Shown: piece after piece, positions 1-4,673 of the stretch | How positions within the stretch are numbered: position 1 is the first letter of the stretch | How the letters are laid out: the number at the start of each line of letters is the position of its first letter | Assembly (NCBI GenBank): GCA_031276585.1 | Contig: JAISMT010000019.1 | Location: 1-5,143 of the forward strand | Source: Bifidobacteriaceae bacterium | GTDB taxonomy: Bacteria > Actinomycetota > Actinomycetes > Actinomycetales > WQXJ01 | Direction: 5' to 3' | DNA: 5,143 bases | The notes under the pieces: generated by a model | The model's input: the letters and a program-made list of their open reading frames with translations, nothing else | What the model was told of the DNA's origin: nothing | Database searches by the model: none | Program-made: the position numbers and the translations under genes

Positions 1-215
1 AAACAATGTCGAATGAAGCGTCTTGAGCCATGTTGGTTTCCCCTCACCTGGTACGCCAGGAATGTGATAAATCGTCAAACTGCTAGAAGCACCTTACAAA
101 ATCTTTCCGCCGCGTTCGAATCTTTCTACGGCGAGACCCGGAGAGCCATCCCCAAATTTCCACAGTTTATGTCGGATTTTTGCAGGACCTTCGAGGAGAG
201 AAAACCTAACCCGTG
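1..215. other. Left-edge stretch without a recognisable gene
   Basis: I see no credible gene here. The open frame at 13-255 (+) has no clear ribosome binding site, a composition unlike the real genes nearby, and runs into the likely tRNA promoter. A small hairpin is visible at 47-60 (CCTGG, loop TACG, CCAGG), but no T-run follows it, so it is not a convincing terminator. The stretch is somewhat richer in A and T than the coding part of the window, as expected for an intergenic region. It may contain the 3' flank of an upstream gene lying outside the window. Confidence 0.5.
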
Positions 216-216
216 C

Positions 217-250
217 GTCAAAGTTTCTTTCCCCCTCAATAGGCTAGTAT
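217..250 (+). promoter_or_regulatory. Candidate promoter of the tRNA cluster
   Basis: Two overlapping -10-like hexamers of the actinobacterial TANNNT type are present: TAGGCT at 240-245 and TAGTAT at 245-250. TAGGCT resembles -10 boxes of actinobacterial stable-RNA promoters. The -35 region is weak: GTCAAA at 217-222 lies 17 bp upstream of TAGGCT and matches TTGACA poorly. Transcription from here would begin about 35-40 bases before tRNA-Tyr, which fits a processed tRNA precursor. The position is the main argument; the match is modest. Confidence 0.35.
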
Positions 251-291
251 CGTAGTCCGGCGCTGGTCCGTGCGAGTGGACTGGTGTACTA

Positions 292-374
292 GGCGGGTTG
301 CCCGAGAGGCCAATGGGAGCTGACTGTAAATCAGCCGCGGAATCGCTTCGGGAGTTCGAATCTCTCACCCGCCA
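292..374 (+). tRNA. tRNA-Tyr (anticodon GTA)
   Basis: An 83-nt class II tRNA gene. The acceptor stem GGCGGGT (292-298) pairs fully with ACCCGCC (367-373), and the discriminator is A374. The anticodon stem GCTGA/TCAGC (319-323 and 331-335) encloses a 7-nt loop with GTA at 326-328. A long variable arm (about 336-349, GCG paired with CGC) is typical of bacterial tRNA-Tyr. The T arm is 350-366 with loop TTCGAAT. The genome has CCC instead of CCA after the discriminator, so the CCA end must be added by nucleotidyltransferase. It is the first of three tRNA genes on the same strand and is probably transcribed with them. Confidence 0.97.
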
Positions 375-463
375 CCCTAGAGGCAGTGCACCTCAAAACA
401 GAAGGTTCGCCGTAAAGGTCTGATTGGTCCTAAAGGCAGCGAGCGTGTAACCTCTGTGGGGCT

Positions 464-539
464 GCCCCGATAGCTCAGTCGGCAGAGCGTCTCCATGGTA
501 AGGAGAAGGTCAAGGGTTCGATTCCCTTTCGGGGCTCCA
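464..539 (+). tRNA. tRNA-Thr (anticodon GGT)
   Basis: A 76-nt tRNA gene. The acceptor stem GCCCCGA (464-470) pairs with TCGGGGC (529-535), followed by discriminator T536 and an encoded CCA at 537-539. The anticodon stem TCTCC/GGAGA (490-494 and 502-506) carries the loop ATGGTAA with anticodon GGT at 497-499, reading ACC and ACT threonine codons. The D arm GCTCAGTCGGCAGAGC and the T loop TTCGATT are standard. It lies 89 bp after tRNA-Tyr and 13 bp before tRNA-Met. It is the only tRNA of the three with a genomically encoded CCA. Confidence 0.97.
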
Positions 540-552
540 GTTAACGCATCAC

Positions 553-626
553 GGCGGGGTAGCTCAGACGGTTAGAGCGCACGACTCATAATCGTGAGGT
601 CGGGGGTTCGATCCCCCCTCCCGCTA
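553..626 (+). tRNA. Elongator tRNA-Met (anticodon CAT)
   Basis: A 74-nt tRNA gene. The acceptor stem GGCGGGG (553-559) pairs with TCCCGCT (619-625), with G-T wobbles at the first and last pairs, and the discriminator is A626. The anticodon stem CACGA/TCGTG (580-584 and 592-596) encloses loop CTCATAA with CAT at 587-589. The T stem is GGGGG/CCCCC around TTCGATC (602-618). The initiator type usually has a mismatch at positions 1-72 and three G-C pairs in the anticodon stem, which are absent here, so elongator Met is favoured. A CAT-reading tRNA-Ile (lysidine-modified) is the alternative, but the gene order beside tRNA-Thr and rpmG supports elongator Met. No CCA is encoded (CCG follows). Confidence 0.93.
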
Positions 627-1165
627 CCGAATTGTACCGTTGACCTGGGATGCTTCGGCGTAGGGGGTCCCGGTTGGCTCCAAATCCCACGGAATTACAA
701 CTTTGGTTACAACGTCACGCCTTTTAGGGTGCGTTGGTTTGTCAGTTTTACACACCTCCGGCCGATGCCGTGCGGCGGTGCGTGCGGCGACGGTTGGTTT
801 AGTTTTACGTTTACACAGGTAGATGGCTTGTAGTTTCAGTTACCAAGTTCCGCCTTGATTGGTTCTGGTGTCAAACCGACCAACGGACGTGTGGGGTGGA
901 TTTGGTAGTCAATTGGTTGCATGCTTGGCAACCACACGGCCGAGGCCGCCCGCTGCCTGAGTGCCAAGACGTGCATGCGGTACTTGGTAGTAGACTCCCA
1001 GCGGAATAATGCGGCCTGTGGGCCGGTTTACACACCGGAGCTAGGAACGTGGGTATTGTGCCCCCGTTTCGCGCCCCGCGTTGACTGAGGTAGCGCAAAC
1101 CGGTACCTCGGGAAGCGCGGCAACAAGGCCCCGCAATGAACTGACGGAAGAAAGAAAGTAGAACG
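627..1165. other. Long non-coding region before rpmG with several repeats
   Basis: About 540 bp without a credible gene. The open frames here are shadows: 594-833 (+) starts inside tRNA-Met, and 871-1224 (-) runs antisense into the start of rpmG. What is visible: a direct repeat TTACAAC at 695-701 and 707-713; GTTGGTTT followed by AGTTTTAC at 733-751 and again at 793-808; TTTACACACC at 747-756 and 1027-1036 with a variant TTTACACAGG at 810-819; a hairpin at 914-934; an inverted repeat CTTGGCA (924-930) and TGCCAAG (962-968) that competes with that hairpin; a small hairpin CCGGT/ACCGG at 1023-1038; and a TTGACT box with an inverted repeat at 1081-1111. It probably combines the end of the tRNA transcript with the promoter and 5' leader of rpmG. 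I do not recognise a known RNA family. Confidence 0.6.
1081..1111 (+). promoter_or_regulatory. Candidate rpmG promoter with an inverted repeat in the spacer
   Basis: TTGACT at 1081-1086 is a near-consensus -35 box. A weak -10 candidate, TACCTC (1104-1109), lies 17 bp further on; it lacks the final T usually kept in actinobacterial -10 elements. An inverted repeat, GAGGTA (1087-1092) and TACCTC (1104-1109), spans the spacer and overlaps the -10 candidate, as an operator would. Extended by one wobble and one C-G pair it spans 1085-1111. Transcription would start about 50 bp before the rpmG start codon. Confidence 0.3.
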
Positions 1166-1336
1166 ATGGCCTCCAAATCAGCCGACGTCCGGCCTAAAAT
1201 CACCATGGCTTGCACCGTGTGCAAGGAACGGAACTACATCACCAAGAAGAACCGCCGTAATGACCCCGACCGGATGGCTTTAGCTAAGTTCTGCCCCCGC
1301 TGCGGCAAACATGTGGAGCACCGAGAAACCCGTTAA
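1166..1336 (+). CDS. rpmG: 50S ribosomal protein L33, zinc-binding type
   Basis: A 56-residue protein of the L33 family, a small component of the large ribosomal subunit. It starts at ATG 1166, with a purine-rich stretch AAAGAAAG (1151-1158) ahead as a weak ribosome binding site, and ends with TAA. Two CxxC pairs, Cys16/Cys19 (ACTVC) and Cys43/Cys46 (FCPRC), form the zinc ribbon. This is therefore the zinc-dependent (C+) form and not the cysteine-free paralogue that replaces it under zinc starvation in many bacteria. The segment [17 protein letters not shown] and the C-terminal [10 protein letters not shown] are typical of the family. An internal Met at residue 14 aligns less well with usual L33 N-termini, which have about this extension in actinobacteria. 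Only 8 bp separate its stop from the HadA-like gene, suggesting one transcript. The tRNAs lie upstream on the same strand. Confidence 0.95.
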   Translation: MASKSADVRPKITMACTVCKERNYITKKNRRNDPDRMALAKFCPRCGKHVEHRETR

Positions 1337-1344
1337 GACCACCC

Positions 1345-1791
1345 ATGGTGGATGCGTCTTTTGCGGGACGGGTGTACCCGCCCTCTGAGCCTTACCTGGT
1401 AGGGCGGGAGAAGTTACGCGAATTTGCGGCTGCGGTGGGTGCCACCCACCCAGCTTGTTTCTCGTTGGCCGAGGCCCAGAATTGGGGTTACCCGGATGTA
1501 GTGGCTGCCCCTACCTTCGCGGCTGTGATCAGCCAGCAAGCGGAAGCTCAATACGTGGCGGATCCGGACGCCCAAATCGACTTTAGCCGGGTGGTTCATG
1601 CTGCTGAATCGATCCGCCATCGCCGGCCCATCGTGGCCGGCGATCTGCTAACCGCCCAGTTACGGGTGGTCTCCATCCGGGAGCGGGCTAACATCGCGAC
1701 GGTTACCACCGAAGTGGAATTGCGCAGCCCTGAGGCCGAATTGGTAGCTACTGTCACTTCTACTCTGGCAGTCCGCGGAGATGCGGCATGA
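1345..1791 (+). CDS. MaoC-like dehydratase, HadA-type (UPF0336/FAS1-DH N-terminal family)
   Basis: A 148-residue single hot-dog-fold protein of the N-terminal MaoC dehydratase family, related to mycobacterial HadA. In the characterised HadAB complex this subunit provides much of the acyl-chain binding surface while HadB supplies the catalytic pair; together they dehydrate 3-hydroxyacyl-ACP in type II fatty acid elongation. Family signatures seen: FAGRVYPPSEPYLVGREKLR (residues 6-25), DVVAAPTFAAVI (51-62, the PTF segment) and SRVVHAAESIRHRRPIVAGD (81-100). The C-terminus TSTLAVRG closes the fold. It starts at ATG 1345, directly followed by GTG as a possible alternative. No good Shine-Dalgarno sequence is visible, so translation is probably coupled to rpmG, 8 bp upstream. 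Its end overlaps the next gene in an ATGA junction, as expected for partners made in equal amounts. The exact substrate is unknown; a role in mycolate synthesis should not be assumed outside mycolate-bearing genera. Confidence 0.87.
   Translation: MVDASFAGRVYPPSEPYLVGREKLREFAAAVGATHPACFSLAEAQNWGYPDVVAAPTFAAVISQQAEAQYVADPDAQIDFSRVVHAAESIRHRRPIVAGDLLTAQLRVVSIRERANIATVTTEVELRSPEAELVATVTSTLAVRGDAA
1777..1780 (+). promoter_or_regulatory. Ribosome binding site for the HadB-like gene
   Basis: GGAG ends 7 bases before ATG 1788 and lies inside the end of the HadA-like gene. The spacing is good for ATG 1788 and also tolerable for the adjacent ATG at 1791 (10 bases), so either Met of the Met-Met start could be used. 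It supports coupled translation of the pair. Confidence 0.6.
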
Positions 1792-2252
1792 TGGCCGGGG
1801 CACTGGTTGGGGCAACGTTAGGTCCCACTACTTTGGAACTGACTCGAGCAGATTTGGTGCGTTACGCGGGCGCTTCCGGTGATTTCAATCCCATCCACTG
1901 GTCGGAGGCAGCGGCCCGAGAGGCAGACTTGCCGGACGTGATTGCCCACGGCATGTTGACTATGGGACGGGCTATCCAAGTGGTCGTGGATTGGGCGGGA
2001 GACCCCGGTGCCATTGTGGACTATGAGGTGCGGTTTTCCCGTCCGGTACCGGTACCGGCCTTAGGTGCAACTGTTTTGCTGGTGGAAGGGAAAGTCACCG
2101 CCGTGCAACAGCGGGTAGCCGAGGTGGCTTTAACCGTTTGGCACGGTGACACCAAAGTGTTGGGTAGAGCCCAAGTCCGGGTGGATTTAAGCCGAGTACA
2201 CACCCAGAGCGCTCACCCCACAAAATCTTCTTTCTATAGAGACCCCGAGTAG
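1788..2252 (+). CDS. MaoC-like dehydratase, HadB-type, catalytic subunit
   Basis: A 154-residue MaoC/hydratase-2 hot-dog protein. The hydratase 2 signature YAGASGDFNPIH occupies residues 26-37, with the expected catalytic Asp32 and His37 and the conserved Asn34. DVIAHGMLTMG (50-60) is the second conserved family segment. With the preceding HadA-like protein it should form the heterodimeric 3-hydroxyacyl thioester dehydratase of fatty acid synthesis; an enoyl-CoA hydratase role is the alternative. ATG 1788 overlaps the stop of the upstream gene (ATGA), with GGAG 7 bases before it. The start could be the second Met at 1791. The C-terminal tail after VRVDLSR (about residues 131-154) is polar and looks disordered. 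A 58-bp gap separates it from murB. An unusual perfect 16-bp palindrome at 2043-2058 encodes its Pro-Val-Pro-Val-Pro segment. Confidence 0.9.
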   Translation: MMAGALVGATLGPTTLELTRADLVRYAGASGDFNPIHWSEAAAREADLPDVIAHGMLTMGRAIQVVVDWAGDPGAIVDYEVRFSRPVPVPALGATVLLVEGKVTAVQQRVAEVALTVWHGDTKVLGRAQVRVDLSRVHTQSAHPTKSSFYRDPE

Positions 2253-2297
2253 GAAAAACTTGGCTTAGGCGTCAAAGATTTGGGGCCTTCAGTGGTC

Positions 2298-2313
2298 TAG
2301 CCTTAGGGGCGTG
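2298..2313 (+). promoter_or_regulatory. Candidate leaderless start of murB: -10 box next to GTG
   Basis: TAGCCT at 2298-2303 fits the actinobacterial TANNNT -10 element, and exactly 7 bases (2304-2310) separate it from the GTG start at 2311. That is the spacing at which the transcript begins with the start codon itself. No convincing -35 box is visible (AAGATT at 2275-2280 is 17 bp upstream). The alternative is that AGGGG at 2305-2309 is a ribosome binding site for an internal TTG at 2320, 10 bases downstream. Confidence 0.35.
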
Positions 2314-3405
2314 TTCGGTTTGGACCTGCCGTTGGCTTCTCCCCCGGTTCCTCCAGGTGCTTCTTTGGCTCAGCTAACTACGTTCCGGATGGGGGGGCCG
2401 CCCGGGACTTTAGTGGACTGCACCAGCACAGAACAGTTGGTGAGCGCGGTCCAAAAAGCCGATGCCGCCGGGCAACGGCTGTTGGTCTTAGGCGGCGGTT
2501 CTAATCTGGTGGCGGGGGAGGAACTAGGCGAACTGGTGGTGGTGCGTAACCGCTGCAGTGCGGTGGTAGCCCAGCAAACGGGGGCACGGATTCAGCTTAC
2601 GGTCCAAGCGGGGGCCTCTTGGGATGCTTTGGTGGCTTGGACTGTGGAACGGGGTTGGTCCACTTTGGCGCCGCTCTCTGGCATACCCGGATCAGTGGGG
2701 GCTGCTCCCGTACAAAATATTGGGGCTTACGGTAGTGAAGTAGCTGCGGCGCTTACCGGGGTGCAAGCCTGGGACCGGGAACGGGGACAGTTAGTGGATT
2801 TGGGTCTAGAAGATCTGGAATTGGGCTACCGTGATTCAGTTTTGAAACGTTCCATGGTTGGGGCCGCAGGCCAGAGGGCGAGCGGTTCCGTGAGCCCCCG
2901 TTGGGTGGTGTTGGAAGTGACTTTGGAGCTAGATCAGCAGTCTTCAGAGGTGAAATACAGCCAGTTGGCACAGGCTTTGGGTTGTAGTTTAGGGGCGCTG
3001 GCCCCGGCGTCAGAGATCCGCCAAGCAGTGCTACAGATCCGCCGCGCCAAGGGAATGGTGTTGGAGTCAGAAGACCATGACACTTGGTCGGCCGGTTCTT
3101 TCTTCACTAATCCGGTGTTATCTCAGACCCAAGACCGGAACCTAGACCCGGACGCACCCCGCTTCCCGGCCCCAGGCGGAGTCAAAACCTCGGCGGCTTG
3201 GTTGATTCAACAAACCGGTGTGCAACGAGGTTGGGGGGTACGTCCCGGCGCGCGCGCTACCACTTCCACCAAACATGTCCTAGCTCTAACCAACCGGGGT
3301 GGTGCCACCGTCAGCGATGTTCTAGAACTAGCAGAACAGATCACTCTCCGAGTTCAGCGCCGTTTCGGTATCACTTTGGTTCCGGAACCGACTCTGGTGA
3401 ACTGA
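2311..3405 (+). CDS. murB: UDP-N-acetylenolpyruvoylglucosamine reductase (MurB)
   Basis: A cytoplasmic FAD enzyme of 364 residues that reduces UDP-GlcNAc-enolpyruvate to UDP-MurNAc with NADPH, the second committed step of peptidoglycan precursor synthesis. FAD-binding features: LTTFRMGGP (22-30), VLGGGSNLV (59-67) and LSGIPGSVGAAPVQNIGAYG (122-141). YRDS (173-176) followed by an ordinary-length C-terminal domain places it in the type I (E. coli-like) group. GSFFTNP (262-268) contains the proton-donor Ser263, and VPEP near the end contains Glu359, matching the active-site Glu of the family. All key residues are present, so it should be active. The first usable start is GTG 2311, since TAG at 2266-2268 closes the frame upstream and only an ATT lies between; TTG 2320 is an alternative that would remove three residues. 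The gene follows the HadB-like gene after 58 bp and overlaps the convergent deaminase gene by 35 bp at its 3' end. Confidence 0.96.
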   Translation: MFGLDLPLASPPVPPGASLAQLTTFRMGGPPGTLVDCTSTEQLVSAVQKADAAGQRLLVLGGGSNLVAGEELGELVVVRNRCSAVVAQQTGARIQLTVQAGASWDALVAWTVERGWSTLAPLSGIPGSVGAAPVQNIGAYGSEVAAALTGVQAWDRERGQLVDLGLEDLELGYRDSVLKRSMVGAAGQRASGSVSPRWVVLEVTLELDQQSSEVKYSQLAQALGCSLGALAPASEIRQAVLQIRRAKGMVLESEDHDTWSAGSFFTNPVLSQTQDRNLDPDAPRFPAPGGVKTSAAWLIQQTGVQRGWGVRPGARATTSTKHVLALTNRGGATVSDVLELAEQITLRVQRRFGITLVPEPTLVN

Positions 3406-4417
3406 GCCACGCCTCAATCTCGGCTAAAAGAGTTCGCTTGGTAACGGTTGAGGCTCGAGATGCCAATACTGAATCTTGAGCTAAAGCCGCCAACTGAGGG
3501 TCACTAAACCCATGTACATCACGCAGCATTTGGTATTGGTCCACCAGGCGTGAACCAAAAATAAGGGGATCATCTGCCCCTAGCGCCACCCGCGCGCCCG
3601 CTTCCACAATGCGACCTACCGGTACGGACGCCGCATCCGGATATACCCCTAAAAACACGTTAGACCAGGGACAAAGCTCTAGCGTGACACCGGCGTCAAT
3701 CAGCTGGTGTAGCACCGCCGGTGATTCGCTGGCCCGCACCCCGTGACCAATCCGGTCCGGCCGCAAGTCTCGCAATACTTCTAGAACATGGTCTGGGCCC
3801 AACAGTTCACCCCCATGCGGTAAAGCCGCTAGACCAGCCCGCTGCGCAATCTGGAAAGCTGGTGCAAACTCCGAGGTTTGCCCCCGGCGTTCATCGTTAG
3901 AAAGACCAAAACCCACCACTTCGCCGGGACCGGACCCGGCGTACCGCGCCGCCAATCGGGCTAAAGTACGTGCTTCCAGGGGGTGGCGTAAACGGGAAGC
4001 AGCAACCACCAGAGCTACCTCCACCCCAGTAGCCAATGAAGCGGCCCGAGATTCGTCCAAAACAATCTCTAAAGCTGGCGTGATCCCGCCTACATAAGGC
4101 CCATAAGTGGTGGGGTCAATTTGCAGTTCGAGGCGGCGTGAGCCTTCTGCAGCGTCATCAACGGCGGCCTCACGTACCACCCGCCGTAAAGCCTGTTCGG
4201 TCACTACGGCGTGCCTAGCGGCGTCGTACAACCGCTGGAAACGAAACCAACCCCGTTCATCCGGCGAAAGGTGATGGACGTGGCCTGCTTGCGGTCCTAA
4301 ACCGCGTGGCAGGCGAATCCCCGCCTCCACTGCTAGCTCTTGCGCTGTGGCCAAACGCATCGATCCGGTGAAGTGAAGATGCAGGTGGGCCTTAGGAAGG
4401 GCCGCCAAGTCACGCAA
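3371..4417 (-). CDS. add: Adenosine deaminase family protein
   Basis: A metal-dependent amidohydrolase (TIM barrel) that should deaminate adenosine or deoxyadenosine to inosine forms in purine salvage. With the TTG start at 4417 it has 348 residues, the usual length. Catalytic residues seen: the zinc pair HLH (His13, His15), HGGE (zinc His201 and Glu204), GHG (His225) and the Asp pair in GADDP (Asp282, Asp283; Asp282 is expected to bind zinc). CPWSN (249-253) is also family-typical. In place of the Asp after HxH that contacts the ribose in mammalian ADA (HLDG), this protein has Thr17 (HFTG), a variant I associate with an actinobacterial subgroup; its substrate preference could therefore differ. 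TTG was chosen because homology begins there and GGGG (4427-4430) sits 9 bases upstream. ATG 4573 in the same frame would add 52 residues of low-complexity character encoded by the tandem hairpins. The 3' end overlaps murB by 35 bp on the other strand. Confidence 0.88.
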   Translation of the reverse strand: MRDLAALPKAHLHLHFTGSMRLATAQELAVEAGIRLPRGLGPQAGHVHHLSPDERGWFRFQRLYDAARHAVVTEQALRRVVREAAVDDAAEGSRRLELQIDPTTYGPYVGGITPALEIVLDESRAASLATGVEVALVVAASRLRHPLEARTLARLAARYAGSGPGEVVGFGLSNDERRGQTSEFAPAFQIAQRAGLAALPHGGELLGPDHVLEVLRDLRPDRIGHGVRASESPAVLHQLIDAGVTLELCPWSNVFLGVYPDAASVPVGRIVEAGARVALGADDPLIFGSRLVDQYQMLRDVHGFSDPQLAALAQDSVLASRASTVTKRTLLAEIEAWLSSPESVPEPK

Positions 4418-4426
4418 AGTGGTCCA

Positions 4427-4430
4427 CCCC
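4427..4430 (-). promoter_or_regulatory. Ribosome binding site favouring the TTG start of the deaminase gene
   Basis: GGGG on the - strand, within GGCGGGG, lies 9 bases before TTG 4417. No comparable site precedes ATG 4573, so this site favours the shorter 348-residue protein. Confidence 0.45.
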
Positions 4431-4461
4431 GCCAGCTGGAAAAGCTTGAAAGAATAATGGT

Positions 4462-4521
4462 GGGCTGGGAGGTGCCTCCCCCGTGGTACCTCCCAGCCCC
4501 TCGGGATACCCCAATCCCGAG
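4462..4521 (-). terminator. Two abutting hairpins between the aminotransferase and deaminase genes
   Basis: Two perfect inverted repeats lie end to end. The first met on the - strand is CTCGGGAT/ATCCCGAG (4500-4507 with 4514-4521, 8 bp, 6-nt loop). The second is GGGCTGGGAGGT/ACCTCCCAGCCC (4462-4473 with 4488-4499, 12 bp), which can extend by three more pairs including one G-T to leave an 8-nt loop. On the - strand the second hairpin is followed by a T-rich tail (ATTATTCTTTC at about 4448-4458). This is the form of an intrinsic terminator, most simply ending aminotransferase transcription. No equivalent T-rich tail follows on the + strand. If deaminase transcription starts upstream, near 4580, the same hairpins would be a regulatory leader. 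Confidence 0.65.
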
Positions 4522-4586
4522 TTAGCGACCGCTGCGTCTGTGGTGTCGACAGGCGCTGGGCCGCACCGCCCATAACACCGGGCAGT

Positions 4587-4615
4587 TATATAAGTAGAAC
4601 TCGTACCGGTGGGAA
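4587..4615 (-). promoter_or_regulatory. Candidate promoter for the deaminase gene
   Basis: Read on the - strand, TTCCCA (4615-4610, 4 of 6 matches to TTGACA) is followed after 17 bp by TATATA (4592-4587), inside the palindrome TTATATAA (4586-4593). This is the most AT-rich spot in the spacer. Transcription would begin near 4580, just ahead of ATG 4573 and about 160 bases ahead of TTG 4417, placing both hairpins in the transcript. Confidence 0.35.
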
Positions 4616-4673
4616 TAGCAAGGCCTACCCAAGCCGTCTCATGCTTTGGACGTTTCTGGCTCAGTATTCGCAA

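Noticed and set aside
114..123. GTTCGAATCT repeats the T-loop sequence of tRNA-Tyr (354-363), suggesting an attachment site or tRNA remnant
   Set aside because: The match is only 10 bases, lies upstream of the tRNA instead of downstream, and has no integrase or other tRNA parts near it.
13..255. Open frame of 80 codons on the + strand at the left edge
   Set aside because: No ribosome binding site, no recognisable family and unlike the coding style of the true genes; it runs over the likely tRNA promoter.
126..368. Open frame on the - strand across tRNA-Tyr
   Set aside because: It is antisense to the tRNA gene and has no family features.
594..833. Open frame on the + strand starting in tRNA-Met
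   Set aside because: Its first codons are the tRNA itself, and the rest is low-quality sequence rich in Gly, Phe and Cys.
1023..1038. Hairpin CCGGT/ACCGG before rpmG as terminator of the tRNA transcript
   Set aside because: The stem is only 5 bp, there is no T-run, and it is about 400 bp after the last tRNA.
627..1165. Known structured RNAs (SRP RNA, RNase P RNA, tmRNA) in the long spacer
   Set aside because: None of the conserved cores I know for these RNAs is present.
871..1224. 117-codon open frame on the - strand before rpmG
   Set aside because: It overlaps the start of rpmG in antisense, has a Cys/Arg/Ser-rich composition typical of a chance frame in GC-rich DNA, and shows no motif.
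3411..3454. Inverted repeat GCCTCAA (3411-3417) and TTGAGGC (3448-3454) after murB as a terminator
   Set aside because: The loop is 30 nt, no T-run follows, and it lies in the coding sequence of the convergent gene.
4410..4673. 87-codon frame on the - strand in the aminotransferase-deaminase spacer
   Set aside because: Its TTG start directly follows the aminotransferase stop, which might suggest coupling, but it has no ribosome binding site, passes through both hairpins and overlaps the deaminase start in another frame.
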